This document shows, in pieces, positions 35,481-45,580 of a DNA stretch of 64,000 bases. Numbering within the stretch: the stretch's first letter is position 1; each line of letters starts with the position of its first letter. The DNA comes from Endomychus coccineus (taxonomy: Eukaryota > Arthropoda > Insecta > Coleoptera > Endomychidae), in assembly GCA_958510875.1 (NCBI GenBank), contig OY294070.1, positions 42,050,306 to 42,114,305 of the forward strand, given 5' to 3'. The notes beneath the pieces are model-generated. The model did no database searches. It was not told where the DNA came from and saw nothing but the letters and a program-made list of their open reading frames with translations. The translations under genes were made by a program, and so were the position numbers.

Positions 35481-36120
35481 ATGTCTTCGGAAGAATACGC
35501 ACGTAAACTGCTTGAATTCCATATGAAATTAGTAGCACTGAATAAAGACATAAAATTTTACGAAGATAAAAAGTTAACTATAAATCAACTAGGCAATTTG
35601 AGTATAAGTGTAGGAGATGGCTGTGCTGAAATCAAATTTCATAATCCTAACAGCAATATTGAATGGAGTCCTATATACAAACGTACCACTTCAAGTGAAT
35701 CGAATTTATATATGTCCCAACAAGAATGCCTTCGCAGAGAAGGAATGTAATCGAACTGAATGGCAGCCTATGGACCATCAACTAGTTAATGAAAATCACC
35801 TAGAGGTATTCTCATACGTTATTCCTAAAAGGATGTTAGCAACTTTCAACTATAAACTCAAGTTATTATTCCATGATGGTAGTGAGGGGGACGTAGTGAA
35901 TTGGCATCAAACTATAGTCCCAACACCTGTGACGACAGCAGCAATCAATTGTCAAAGCAATGTATCTGAAGCCCAACCAACACCACCCCAACCACCACCA
36001 CAGAAAGAAAATGAAATCTATGCTATGCAATGTTTCAATCTTAGTGCATTATCAGTTTTACTACTGAAAATCCTCATTAAAAATGTAAAGAAACGTATTA
36101 ATAATAATAATAATAAATAA
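35481..36120 (+). pseudogene. Unrecognised Polinton gene split by a +1 frameshift
   Basis: Starts 11 bases after the previous stop. The first frame (35481-35750) gives a helical N-terminus (EEYARKLLEFHMKLVALNKD), then a beta-rich stretch. From about 35650-35700 the sensible reading moves to the next frame, ending at 36120 with VFSYVIPKRMLATFNYKLKL, a Pro/Gln-rich linker (PTPPQPPPQKE) and a hydrophobic segment (NLSALSVLLLKILI) followed by Lys/Asn. The C-terminus resembles a membrane anchor. Overlap of the two frames for about 130 bases hides the exact break. No slippery site was seen. Function unknown. Confidence 0.55.
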
Positions 36121-36276
36121 TGAAAGGTATTGCTGTCGTTTGATTTTGAATAGGAGATAGGGAATCAGTTAGATACATACATGTAACTTTCAACTTTTTT
36201 TATTCTTGAATACACACACACACAAAAAATATTTTACAAAAATTCCTTAAAATATATACAATATAAACACCTAAAT
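36121..36276. other. Short convergent 3' region
   Basis: AT-rich spacer between the stop at 36120 and the minus-strand stop at 36277. AATAAA-type sequences occur near 36108-36120. Confidence 0.5.
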
Positions 36277-36376
36277 CTAAAAATTATTCCCTAAAAACTC
36301 TACAAAAAAGGCCATACCCCGTGCTATGCGCATTTCAACCATCTGCGAAAACAAAGAAAAATAACTTTAGTTGATA

Positions 36377-36468
<92 letters not shown>

Positions 36469-37349
36469 TTCACTCACTTTTTCTTTCAATCGATTCAAAT
36501 CGCAAGGTAACCCCACCACCAGGGAACATTCTCCATCTAGGGGTGAAACCAAATACCTACACCCCTCCAAAACCCGCAGTTGTGACATCTGTAATTATGA
36601 ATAAAACAAGGGTACTCATTAAATAATAAAAAACATCAGCATAAGGTAAACATACTTCAAACATCAGCTCCGCCAAGTAGTGACGGAAACCATGGATGCA
36701 AAATCCCTCGTAAATCTGCTGCTGTGGAGGAGGTGCCGGTGAAGGTGCAGGTGTTGGGGTGACCAAATCATCGATTGAGCTATCAGGAAAGTACAATTAG
36801 AATTGAAATAATACTAGACTTAATACGAATACATACAAAATGCCTGGGGAGCTCGCTGAAGACGGTGGGGTATCGATTCGAAGTTGGGTAGGTAGTTCGT
36901 TTAATCTGTAATTATTAAAATTAGTAGCAAATATTTCGCAAGTAGAAAAATCACATACACTATATCATGCATATCCAGCGGAGGAGGCAGCGACTCTGCT
37001 GATGGAATCTCTGGACATCTGTTGGAAATGAGAGTAATTTAGTAATCAAAAATTATATAAATTGGGGAAAAAACATACGTCAAGTCAATTATTTCAGAAG
37101 GTCCACCCAATTCTGGGAATAAATCTTCAGCATCATCAGCTGCCGCCAATTGATCGAGATGTAACAATTCTCTCCTAATTTCCTCCTCAGAATAATCACT
37201 GAAAACAAATTAATGCACTTATGATATATAGTGAGATTGAAATAAAATAGAACAACTTACTTGTCAATCATCCACCGGCGCACTTGCGTTTTAGTAAATA
37301 CATCCAACCTGTTGGTCAACTCTTAAACATAATCGTCAAATTTACCCAT
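36277..37349 (-). CDS. Seven-exon gene inside the Polinton, product unrecognised
   Basis: Exons on the minus strand: 37349-37261, 37198-37079, 37018-36959, 36905-36837, 36779-36656, 36588-36478 and 36342-36277. Introns are 62, 60, 53, 57, 67 and 135 nt. Every donor is consensus (GTAAGT, four GTATGT, GTGAGT) and every acceptor ends AG. Junction phases are 2,2,2,2,0,0 and the frame stays open across all six junctions to a TAG at 36277. The product would be about 212 residues: a short basic N-terminus (VRRWMID), an acidic segment (YSEEEIRRELLHLDQLAAA), a Pro-rich middle (TPAPSPAPPPQQQ), then a more ordered C-terminus (GFCIHGFRHYLAELMFE, GECSLVVGLPCDLNRL). Codon 9 of exon 1 is TAA (37323-37325), so either translation starts later (ATG at 37271) or this copy is broken. 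The last intron contains two microsatellites. No domain recognised. Confidence 0.72.
36378..36467. repeat. (AAT)n and (GT)n microsatellites
   Basis: About 43 bp of AAT repeats abut about 45 bp of GT repeats. Both fall in the last intron of the spliced minus-strand gene. Frames through them encode His/Thr, Val/Cys, Asn or Leu runs and are not coding. Confidence 0.9.
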
Positions 37350-37571
37350 TTTCACTATGTTACACACCCAGCTTACAAGAATACTATTTTTTCCCTATGA
37401 AGTACCTAGAGTTTTATACACACACACACACAATATTTAATCCAAAGTCCTACGAATTAAATTAGTTCCCAGGAAAAATGATAAAGTTGTTATCGGTTGA
37501 GGAAAAAAATGTATGCGGATAAATATTTCAAGGAAGTTTCTGCAATCACGCGATTTCAAATAGAATGTAAC

Positions 37572-37690
37572 ATGCTGCTTGTGGTTGTAGATCTTACCAA
37601 TATGAATATAACAGTCGACCGAGACTTCCTGCTTGTGGTTACAGTTAACTTATTATCATGATATAACAGGCGACGAGACATCCTACATAC
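37572..37690. repeat. Two ~60-bp direct repeats in a divergent promoter
   Basis: Units share TGCTTGTGGTT, AATATAACAG (or GATATAACAG) and CGAGACNTCCT. They lie between the minus-strand spliced gene and the plus-strand leader exon, so they may carry shared promoter elements. Confidence 0.65.
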
Positions 37691-37750
37691 CGTGTGAACT
37701 AACAGGAAAGTGATAAGAAGTAGACGTGTTTTGTGAGTGCTTAAATCAAG

Positions 37751-38085
37751 GTGAGTTTATTTATTAACTTGAATATTATTTTCATATGTAGAGTTAATTT
37801 CTATGTAGGGAATATTTATTTTGCTTTTCTTAAAACTGTGCAGGCTAAACTTTAACTTTTTGAAGTATTTATTGATCTTCTTTTATACAATTTGATTGGG
37901 TAAATATTAATAATAATTTGGGGGTATTTATTGATCTTCTTTTATACAATTTGATTGAGTAAATATTAATAATAATAATAATTTGGGGGTATTTATTAAT
38001 TATCTTTTATTCAATTTGGTGGGGTAAATTCAACACACAAAAAACAATTCTTCACTCACTTCTAACTTCCACTGATTTGTTTTAG
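37751..38085 (+). other. 5'UTR intron of the OB-like gene, with internal 60-bp repeats
   Basis: Donor CAAG|GTGAGT at 37750/37751 and acceptor TTGTTTTAG at 38085, 21 bases before the ATG at 38107. The intron contains two close copies and a third diverged copy of a unit starting GGTATTTATTGATCTTC (about 37862-38030). Splicing of a leader exon is inferred from the consensus sites only. Confidence 0.55.
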
Positions 38086-38106
38086 ATTTAAAAATAATTT
38101 TAAAAA

Positions 38107-38430
38107 ATGGATTTCACAAAATTGAACCGCATCTCTCTCTTGCAGAGGACAACACCAACAAAAATTGCTGAGTTGAAATTGGATGTGCCCTATTCAATTT
38201 TTAATTTGAAAATTGTAAATACTAAATTTGGGGAGGCTATTTTGGCTGAATTGGAAGGAGAGCTATCGGTTTTCCTGCCGAAACGGTTGACAACAACACT
38301 TCTCCCACTCATCGAGGACATTAATAAAGGACGCAAAACAGCCCTAATATATCGAGGGGAAGAAGTTATTGGAACAGGAAAATCCTGCTCAAAACTTGAA
38401 TTCATAGAATTGTCCTCCCCAAGGAGTTGA
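38107..38430 (+). CDS. Small OB-like protein, possible ssDNA-binding factor
   Basis: 107 residues. Alternating beta pattern: VPYSIFNLKIVNTKFGEAIL, AELEGELSVFLPKRLTTTL, then TALIYRGEEVIG and a short tail. The NTKFG-AI and VFLPKR landmarks recur, as I remember, in small proteins encoded next to the polymerase in arthropod Polintons. The strand order and size fit an OB fold, so single-stranded DNA binding during replication is a reasonable inference, not shown. It lies about 100 bases ahead of the polymerase gene and is open. Confidence 0.6.
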   Translation: MDFTKLNRISLLQRTTPTKIAELKLDVPYSIFNLKIVNTKFGEAILAELEGELSVFLPKRLTTTLLPLIEDINKGRKTALIYRGEEVIGTGKSCSKLEFIELSSPRS

Positions 38431-38531
38431 GAGAGAGCCTTCCAGCACCACCACCACCACCAACAACATCCCTCCTGGGTACTACTGTTATCTATACCAT
38501 AAGGTAGGCTGCTTGTTTATTGTTTAAAAAT

Positions 38532-41500
38532 ATGGTTTCAATCGCTAAGATGAGTGGGGAGATCGTTAATATTATCAACGAGGCTCAAAAGGATTTGTTA
38601 AAATCAAAATTATCCCCTCAGGAAATAACGAAGTGGATAGGTTTCTGTACTAAGTATATTAGAACCTTTACCAAACATATAACAAAGGATACTTTGAACT
38701 TGTCGTGTAAGAATCAATTACAATGTAATATAGGCCATTTAAAAAGATTCAAAATTTTATTAGAGATCCGAAATAAACCCCCTACAACTAATAAGAACCG
38801 TAGTGAGCGAATTCGTTGGGAGGATGGTAAATGTGCATTTTCCCAACGAATTCGAACTGGCTTTATAACAAACATTTCTCATTTAGACCCATTAAATTTT
38901 TTATATGATGCCTTTCATCTGTTTCACCCTAGAATCACCAAAATTTTACATACTTACAATTTTATCAAGGTAAACACTACTTTTTGTGGGGAATATATGC
39001 GACTTAATGCGATCGACGAGCTTATCCAAACAGAATATAAATATTTCCACACAAAATCCGCCCCAATAGATTCTTTTACAAATTTATTGGAGTGGTTCAA
39101 GGGGCATGTTATCGATAAACTCCAAGTAAAGCTGGATGATTTTTTGGAACGAGACTCGGGGTGGAGTCTTAGGGAGGTTATCAGTTTGGGCATAAATATT
39201 AATAAACATGAAGTCATCAATTCTGGGTCCTCTTATATAGTTCTCCCAAAAGAGATACTTCAAAAGCATGCTGTTATTAATGTTAAAAATTATGATGAAT
39301 ATTGTTTTGCCTGGGCAGTAACAGCAGGACTACACCCGGCAGCTACCCATTCAGATCGTATTTCTTCATATCCACATTTTAGTAATGTTTTAAATTTACA
39401 AAATCTAACTTTTCCCCTCCCTATATCTCAAATTCCAACTTTTGAGAAGAATAACGATATTTCAATTCATGTGTTTGTTTTGGAATTATGTGGAGGAGGA
39501 AGAGGAGGAGGTAATGAGCAGGATGAGGAACAGGGAGAGAAATTTAAGGTTCTCCCTGCATATTTAACTAAAAATAAATTAGATAGACATTTCAATTCAC
39601 TATTAATCCAAGATAAATATTATCGAGATGTAGAACCTGCGAAATCCCCAAATTTCATTGACCCCACAGTTAAATTCCACTATTGCCTAATTAAAAATTT
39701 ATCGAGACTTGTAAATTCTCAAATTACCACACGTCAAAAAACTTATTTGTGCGATAGATGTTTAAATAATTTTCGGAGTGAGAATAAGTATAAAAATCAC
39801 GTTGAGGATTGTGGTAAAATGAACATGTGTAAAATAACATTCCCTCAGGATGATTATTTAAAATTTAAGAATCACTCAAACAAACTACCCATACCATTTA
39901 TTATTTATTTTGACTTTGAGGCTCTCCTATTACCTATTCAGAACTGCCCTCAATCTAATGTAAGTTCATATACGAACAAAACTCAACTACACGAGGCGTA
40001 TAGTGTTGGCTATTATTTAAAATGTCAATTCAACAATTCTCTATCACGATTTGATAGCTATAGAGGATCAGACCCAGCCAAATGGTTGACAGATCAGTTA
40101 GATAAAATTGGGGAATTTATCGATCTAAAACTTAAATCTATTGTACCTATAGACTTGAATGGTATTAGTTTACTTGATATTATGAAGGAAACGAAATGCC
40201 ATATTTGCGAGAGACAGTTGGAAGAGGGGGATGTTCGGGTTAAGGATCACTGCCATTTTACGGGTAAATATCGAGGTCTAGCCCACCAAGATTGCAACCT
40301 AAATTATAAATATCGATTCGTAGTACCTGTTGTGGCTCATAACCTCAGCGGGTACGATATGTTTTTGCTGATTCGAGATATTGCCAAAACGTCCAAGCAG
40401 AATATTCAAGTACTCCCCATCAATAAAGAGAAGTATATAAGTTTCACTAGAAGCACCAAAAATTCGGTGGTTAAATTCTGTTTCATAGATTCATGTAGGT
40501 TTTTAGATTCAAGTTTAGATAAATTAGTTTCTTATTTGAATGTGAGTGACTTGAGTATTCTGCGAGTTTGCGCACTTATCCGATGAAAAAATTTAAATTA
40601 TTAACTCGTAAGGGAGTATTTCCCTATGAGCACTTAGATGATTGGGGTAAATTGAACGAGGAAAATCTTCCTCCAATAGAGAAATTTTTTAATAAATTAC
40701 GCGACGAATCGATAAGTGAGGATGATTATAGGCATGCTCAAACAATTTGGACTAGTTTTAATTGTAGAAATTTAGGTGATTATTCAGATTTATATTTGAA
40801 AACAGATGTTTTATTATTGGCAGATGTATTTGAGAATTTCCGTAGCAAATGTATAGATCTTTTTGCTTTAGATCCGGCCCACTATTTCACGGTTCCCTCC
40901 TTCACGTGGGACTGTATGTTGAAATATACAAATGTGTCTTTACAATATTTGAAAGACATCGATATGGTCTTATTTGTGGAGAAGGGAATTCGTGGAGGTG
41001 TGAGTCAATGCAGTAATCGATTTGCAAAGGCCAATAATAAATACATGAATAATCACGACCCCGAAAAAGAGACAAGTTATCTCATGTATTTCGATGTATG
41101 CAATCTATATGGGTGGGCTCTGATTCAATATTTACCCTATGATGGGTTCGAGTGGGTTGAAAACCTCGATGATGTAGACGTCAGAAACGTCTCAGACGAA
41201 AGTCCAATTGGTTACATATTGGAAGTCGATTTAGAATACCCACATGAACTGCATGATCTACACAAAGATCTCCCTCTTTGTCCGACACATACAGCACCAC
41301 CCAACAGCAAATTACCTAAATTACTAACAACTCTCCACAATAAAACTAAATATATCATTCACTATCGAAATTTAAAACAATGTTTGGCGCTGGGGATGGT
41401 GCTGAAAAAAGTCCATAGGATTTTAAAATTTAAGCAAGCCCCGTGGCTTAAAGCGTACATAGATCTTAACACTAGATTGAGGGCAGCTTCTAAGAATGCG

Positions 41501-42272
41501 TTTGAAATAGCTCTCTTCAAGTTGCTGATCAACTAATAAATGGTATGGACCCTATGGGGCTCGCTATTATATTTCACAACCTAATTTCAATAGCAGTAAG
41601 ATATTTGAGGAGAATTTGGTAGCCATAGAACAGAATAAATTAGAAGTCCTATTTAACAAACCCATTTATGTGGGGATGTCCATTTTGGACATTTCCAAAA
41701 CCTGCGTTTACAATTTTCATTATGGCTTCATGTTAAAATTATATAAAGACCCAGGATTGATGCGATTATGTTACACTGATACTGACAGTTTGATTTACCA
41801 CATTATAACGAACGATGACATTTATGAGACAATTATAAATAAGAATATTGAAAAATTTGACACTAGTGATTATGTCCTAGACAACCTCTTTAAGATTCCC
41901 CTGGTTAATAAGAAGGTAGTAGGCTTAATGAAGGACGAGAATAAAGGCCTCCTCATGGATAAGTTCGTCGGTTTGCGGGCAAAAATGTACAGCTTCACTG
42001 TTCAAAATCAAAATCGTGATGATGACGTCACAAAGAAAGCCAAAGGGGTGCGCGAGTATGTCTTACGGAATACGATAACATTCGAGGACTATGTTAGATG
42101 TTTGGAAGAGAACATAGAAATGTATCGCGTGCAGAGATCCATCCGCTCTTTCGACTTGAAGCTTTATACCATAGAGCAAAACAAAATCTGTTTGAGCCCC
42201 TTTGATAATAAAAGGGTAATATTGGGGGACAAAACAAGCACTCTACCTTATGGTCATTATTCTTTAGGTTAG
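38532..42272 (+). pseudogene. polB: Polinton DNA polymerase B with two frameshifts and a deleted motif B
   Basis: Protein-primed family B polymerase spread over three frames (38532-40586, about 40552-41536, about 41529-42272), about 1,245 codons, normal for Polintons. Exonuclease motifs: I at about 39906-39920 (YFDFEALL), II at about 40335-40360 (HNLSGYDMF), III at about 40790-40810 (YLKTDVLLLADVF). Cys/His clusters lie at about 39750-39830 and 40197-40310, the second resembling endonuclease VII. Polymerase motif A is at about 41085-41115 (YFDVCNLYGWAL) and motif C at about 41770-41800 (YTDTDSLIY). Frame moves at about 40560 and at an A run near 40587. At about 41526-41536 the sequence jumps from LFKLLIN to NKWYGPYGARYY: roughly 20 codons, including motif B (K-x3-N-x2-YG), are missing and the frame shifts. 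Without motif B the polymerase cannot bind dNTP properly. Plus-strand AATAAA follows at 42408. Confidence 0.92.
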
Positions 42273-42407
42273 AATTAAGATTTTTTTTTTGTTTTTCAAT
42301 TATAAAGATATATGTATTTTTGTTTCAAATTATAGGTTAAGTTATTATTATTATTATATTATATTATATTATATATGTGTACTTTTTTTCCAAGTATTTT
42401 TCATCTG

Positions 42408-42477
42408 AATAAATATTTTATGTGGAAGTTTGGATGTTTTAATAAAACCAAAAAATAATAGCATCAATTCTTTTATT
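42408..42477. terminator. Convergent polyadenylation signals
   Basis: AATAAA at 42408-42413 serves the plus-strand polymerase unit. On the minus strand AATAAA (complement of 42472-42477) overlaps the stop codon of the gene ending at 42473. Compact 3' ends of this kind also occur at 51448-51456. Confidence 0.6.
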
Positions 42478-43174
42478 GTTCTAAATCATACAGAACTTTA
42501 TTCTTATAGAAAAATAACATTTCTCTAAGTGTATTGCTTAATAAACAGTCGAGCGAAATACCGATGAAACAATACAAGAGGGCCATTTCATCGGGCTGCT
42601 GCTGCTGTTGTGGGTCTCTCATACTTTTAATCATATCAAAAACATTATGATAGTATGTGGAAAATCCAAAATGTTCGAGAAAAGACACTCGATGCAATAG
42701 CACTTCATCGTTGATTCGAATAATTTCTCGAACATCTTCCTCGCACAACCACACATGGATATTATGCTTTGTAACTTGGAGTAATTTAACATTATTGAAG
42801 TACACAAGTTGGACTATTTGGCAGTATTCATCAGATAATATGGGTGTAGCATCGAAATCTGATCGTAAACTTGCGAAGAACTCGATGATTTTCACACGAA
42901 GAATATCGATTAAATCGATCCATTCTAGCAGGCTAAAGCTGAGTTTACAATTTTGAACGTATTGAATGAGTGAGATTGTAGGTGAGAAGGTCCGTACAGG
43001 ACTCAATCCACATTTGATTTCATAACTTGCCCCCACCAACGGGTACGTTGTATTCATCAATAGGAATGGTTCATCTTTTGCCCTCATCTCGAACTCTTCT
43101 AAAATATGATCCAACTCAGAACAGTTGCTGCTGCTGCTGCTGCTATCTTCACCAACACTAGCCTGGGACAACAT
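42473..43174 (-). CDS. Polinton conserved orphan, acidic N-terminus
   Basis: 233 residues, open. A Ser/Glu-rich start (GEDSSSSSSNCSELDHILEE) precedes a beta-rich core: FSPTISLIQYVQNCKLSFSL then EWIDLIDILRVKIIEFFASL. The pattern of a strand run followed by S-x2-EW-x2-L is one I associate with an uncharacterised protein recurring in insect Polintons; it faintly recalls PC4-type ssDNA-binding domains. A Gln run (QQQQQ) lies near residue 190. Last gene of the minus-strand block. Function unknown. Confidence 0.6.
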   Translation of the reverse strand: MLSQASVGEDSSSSSSNCSELDHILEEFEMRAKDEPFLLMNTTYPLVGASYEIKCGLSPVRTFSPTISLIQYVQNCKLSFSLLEWIDLIDILRVKIIEFFASLRSDFDATPILSDEYCQIVQLVYFNNVKLLQVTKHNIHVWLCEEDVREIIRINDEVLLHRVSFLEHFGFSTYYHNVFDMIKSMRDPQQQQQPDEMALLYCFIGISLDCLLSNTLREMLFFYKNKVLYDLEQ

Positions 43175-43214
43175 CTTATTAAAAACTGTTCTGGATTGTT
43201 CGATTCGCCAGAAC

Positions 43215-43874
43215 CTAACCCTCGCTCACAAAATATTTACTTGCACATGCGCAGGTCATTAGCAGCATATTTCTTTGATTTGATTGGAAGTTTGGATGAG
43301 AACATCGAAGCATAAAAACTTGAAGTGTGGGGGGAGGAGAAAATTTGTGGTGTTGGTTGAGTAGTCCATCGACTATGTATGAGTCAAAGAAGAAAGTTTT
43401 ATTAGAAGTTCCTCTACGAATCCCTCGTAGATCCATTATTTCACAGCGGTAAGGCAGAAGCGCGATCCGATAAAAATCGACATCAATTTCATGTAGCACT
43501 TTGAAACAATCAAGTATATAGGACCGAGGTTTTGGGGTTATACCAGGAATTTGATGTAATATAAATTTCTTCCATCTATTTTCGTATATAAAGTAGCCTT
43601 CAACATTCATATCAATTATCTCCCAATCGTTTTCGGGTGGGTTGAAATCTCCTCCAAAATAGAAAATATCCACATAACCGCATTCCTTCACAGCCCCAAT
43701 AACGAACGTTACAAATTCTCCAGCGATTATCCAATTTTTAGATGGTAATTGTAATTCTTCAAGGGTTTCCATCAAATTTGGAGGACATGCTACACTTATA
43801 AATTGTTTTGCATCGTACACGGTGGTAAGTACATTATGAACAAAACTGTTGTATAATTGCAAACACATTTTCAC
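43215..43874 (-). CDS. Polinton orphan with a weak nucleotidyltransferase-like signature
   Basis: 219 residues, open. The stretch NWIIAGEFVTFVIGAVKECG followed by YVDIFYFGGDF (about residues 47-77) resembles the G[GS]-helix-DxD pattern of nucleotidyltransferase-fold proteins, although the usual GG/GS is GE and the DxD is VDIF. The rest (ENRWKKFILHQIPG, YILDCFKVLHEIDVDFYRIA) also fits an alpha/beta fold. Cys-rich tail (LMTCACASKYF). If the signature is real the active site may be degenerate. Lies 85 bases beyond the integrase stop. Confidence 0.45.
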   Translation of the reverse strand: MKMCLQLYNSFVHNVLTTVYDAKQFISVACPPNLMETLEELQLPSKNWIIAGEFVTFVIGAVKECGYVDIFYFGGDFNPPENDWEIIDMNVEGYFIYENRWKKFILHQIPGITPKPRSYILDCFKVLHEIDVDFYRIALLPYRCEIMDLRGIRRGTSNKTFFFDSYIVDGLLNQHHKFSPPPTLQVFMLRCSHPNFQSNQRNMLLMTCACASKYFVSEG

Positions 43875-43959
43875 GCAGACTGATTCGATTATTTGACTTC
43901 CACTGGGTTGAACCAGCAGTCAAATATTTTATTAGGAAGACATGCGCAGCAGCAGTACA

Positions 43960-44883
43960 TTATACAACATCAGAATTTTCAATCCAACTTTTCTCTTTTA
44001 TACCATACCATTTTACATACATTTTATCACCCTTTTTTCGAAGCACCTTCTCAATCAAATAAACATCTGGCTGTTTGGTTTTCTGTAATTCTTCCTCGTA
44101 GAAACAGCCGCTGATTGGTGCGTTGGTCATATCTTCTAGTAGATATGTGACCGGGTTGGTAATTTTAACTTTGATGATTTTAAATAATTCCGCACTCCAA
44201 TTGGGCGTAAATCCCTTCTCAAAAATATGTTCAGCTTTACTTATTCGCACAATATCCCCTACGTGGTATTTGTGGGGTAGGGCCAACTTAATGTGAGAGT
44301 AAGATTGTTTCAATATACGACTTTCATTCTGTTTCGTAACCTTAAACGGAGCCATTTTTATAGTTCTATGTTTACGATGATTATATTTTTCGGTGACTTC
44401 AGGGAGTGTATCCACCCATTTGTATTTTCCACTCAGACTGAATTGCTTGTAGATCGCTTCTTTCAACGTTCGAATGACACGTTCAGCAATGGCTGCTTTC
44501 TTCACAGAATACGTATTATAATGGTTGATTTTATGTTTTTTCATTAGCTCGTCAAAGTGCTTGTTGAAGAATTCTTTTCCCTGATCGCTTTGCAGTTTCC
44601 TAGGCGTACGATGTGACCCTTCTAGCAATATAGAACTGACCGCTTTCCGAACCTCTTCGGCTGATTTTGTTTTCAGCGGGCGTGTCCACAGAAATTTCGA
44701 GAAGCAATCGATCACCACCAAAATGTATTTAAATCCACGATTTTCGCGCGCATAATTACCCATCTCGGCAAGATCCATTTGCCACAAGTCATCCAACCCT
44801 TTTATGATTGTTCTGCGACGTTTAAAATTCTTTCGAACAGGCTTATGAAGCTCATCAACCACCTGCGCTTTACCTTTAATCAT
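43960..44883 (-). CDS. int: Polinton integrase with C-terminal chromodomain
   Basis: 307 residues, open. The retroviral-type core starts at about residue 30. The catalytic triad is D37 (LWQMDLAEM), D100 (KLQSDQGKEF) and E134 (AAIAERVIRTLKEA), with 33 residues between the last two. Residues about 275-307 form a chromodomain (VYLIEKVLRKKGDKMYVKWY), typical of Polinton integrases and expected to steer insertion to chromatin marks. No N-terminal HHCC zinc finger is visible upstream of the start. The ATG overlaps the stop of the coiled-coil gene (ATGA). All key residues are present, so it could act on its own and other Polinton ends. Confidence 0.93.
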   Translation of the reverse strand: MIKGKAQVVDELHKPVRKNFKRRRTIIKGLDDLWQMDLAEMGNYARENRGFKYILVVIDCFSKFLWTRPLKTKSAEEVRKAVSSILLEGSHRTPRKLQSDQGKEFFNKHFDELMKKHKINHYNTYSVKKAAIAERVIRTLKEAIYKQFSLSGKYKWVDTLPEVTEKYNHRKHRTIKMAPFKVTKQNESRILKQSYSHIKLALPHKYHVGDIVRISKAEHIFEKGFTPNWSAELFKIIKVKITNPVTYLLEDMTNAPISGCFYEEELQKTKQPDVYLIEKVLRKKGDKMYVKWYGIKEKSWIENSDVV

Positions 44884-45545
44884 TTTTTGGGGTCGATCGG
44901 TGTTGTCGGAGCTAATAACTTTTGTGGCGGTGGTGAGGTGGTAGGAGCTCTTTTATAAGGATGATGAGATGAGGCGGCTTCACCTTTTGCTTTTTTTGAT
45001 ATCTTCAGCGTAGCACCCGTAGTCAAACTGATGAGGACATCAATCGCTTGTTCTATTTGCAACACTTTGCTTTCGATGGTCTGTATACGTGTGGTCATGG
45101 GCTGATCATTAGTACTACGCGTTTTATAGTTTAATTCTAAAGTTATCAGTTTACTATTGATGGTCTGTATACTATCGAATAGGTCGTTATATTTCGAACT
45201 GTTTTCTTGATCGTTACTAACAAGTGTTTCATAGTCTTCACGTATTTTCTTCAATAATTTTTCAAGATTTGCCTCATTTGCTTTATTAGTTTTGAACCAT
45301 GCTATCATGCCATCTACAAGTTTTTCAATTTTAATTCTATTTTGTGTTGTAGAAGCAACCAGAGAGTCTGTGAATTTTTTATTTTCGATGTGAAGGTACC
45401 CACCCTCATTATGTATACTCTGTTTTATAGCTGTAGAGTTGGCATCACTTTGATTTTTGTATGACTGTATTTCGGTATAAAGGATCTTCAAATCTTCGCG
45501 AAGTGCATCTATTAATCGTGTTAAACTTGGAATTGAGGAATTCAT
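44880..45545 (-). CDS. Coiled-coil protein, possible fibre/stalk
   Basis: About 221 residues from the first in-frame ATG (45545); the frame is open slightly further with a GTG at 45584. Mostly heptad-like: IPSLTRLIDALREDLKILYT, KIEKLVDGMIAWF, LEKLLKKIREDYETLVSN, RIQTIESKVLQIEQAIDVL. The C-terminus is basic and Pro-rich (HHPYKRAPTTSPPPQK). Directly downstream of the fibre-like stub at 45793. A trimeric stalk or virion attachment role is plausible but unproven. Overlaps the integrase start by 4 bases. Confidence 0.6.
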   Translation of the reverse strand: MNSSIPSLTRLIDALREDLKILYTEIQSYKNQSDANSTAIKQSIHNEGGYLHIENKKFTDSLVASTTQNRIKIEKLVDGMIAWFKTNKANEANLEKLLKKIREDYETLVSNDQENSSKYNDLFDSIQTINSKLITLELNYKTRSTNDQPMTTRIQTIESKVLQIEQAIDVLISLTTGATLKISKKAKGEAASSHHPYKRAPTTSPPPQKLLAPTTPIDPKK

Positions 45546-45580
45546 GATGTTATTGACGTTTATATGAATGGCTGCATACT

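Noticed and set aside
36367..36588. C-terminal His-Thr and Leu runs on the minus-strand frame
   Set aside because: A GTGAGT donor at 36477 and a CAG acceptor at 36343 remove both microsatellites as an intron, and the next exon ends cleanly.
40552..40590. Programmed frameshift in DNA polymerase
   Set aside because: No slippery heptamer lies in the overlap, and the family reading seems to need two separate moves, so ordinary mutation or sequence error is likelier.
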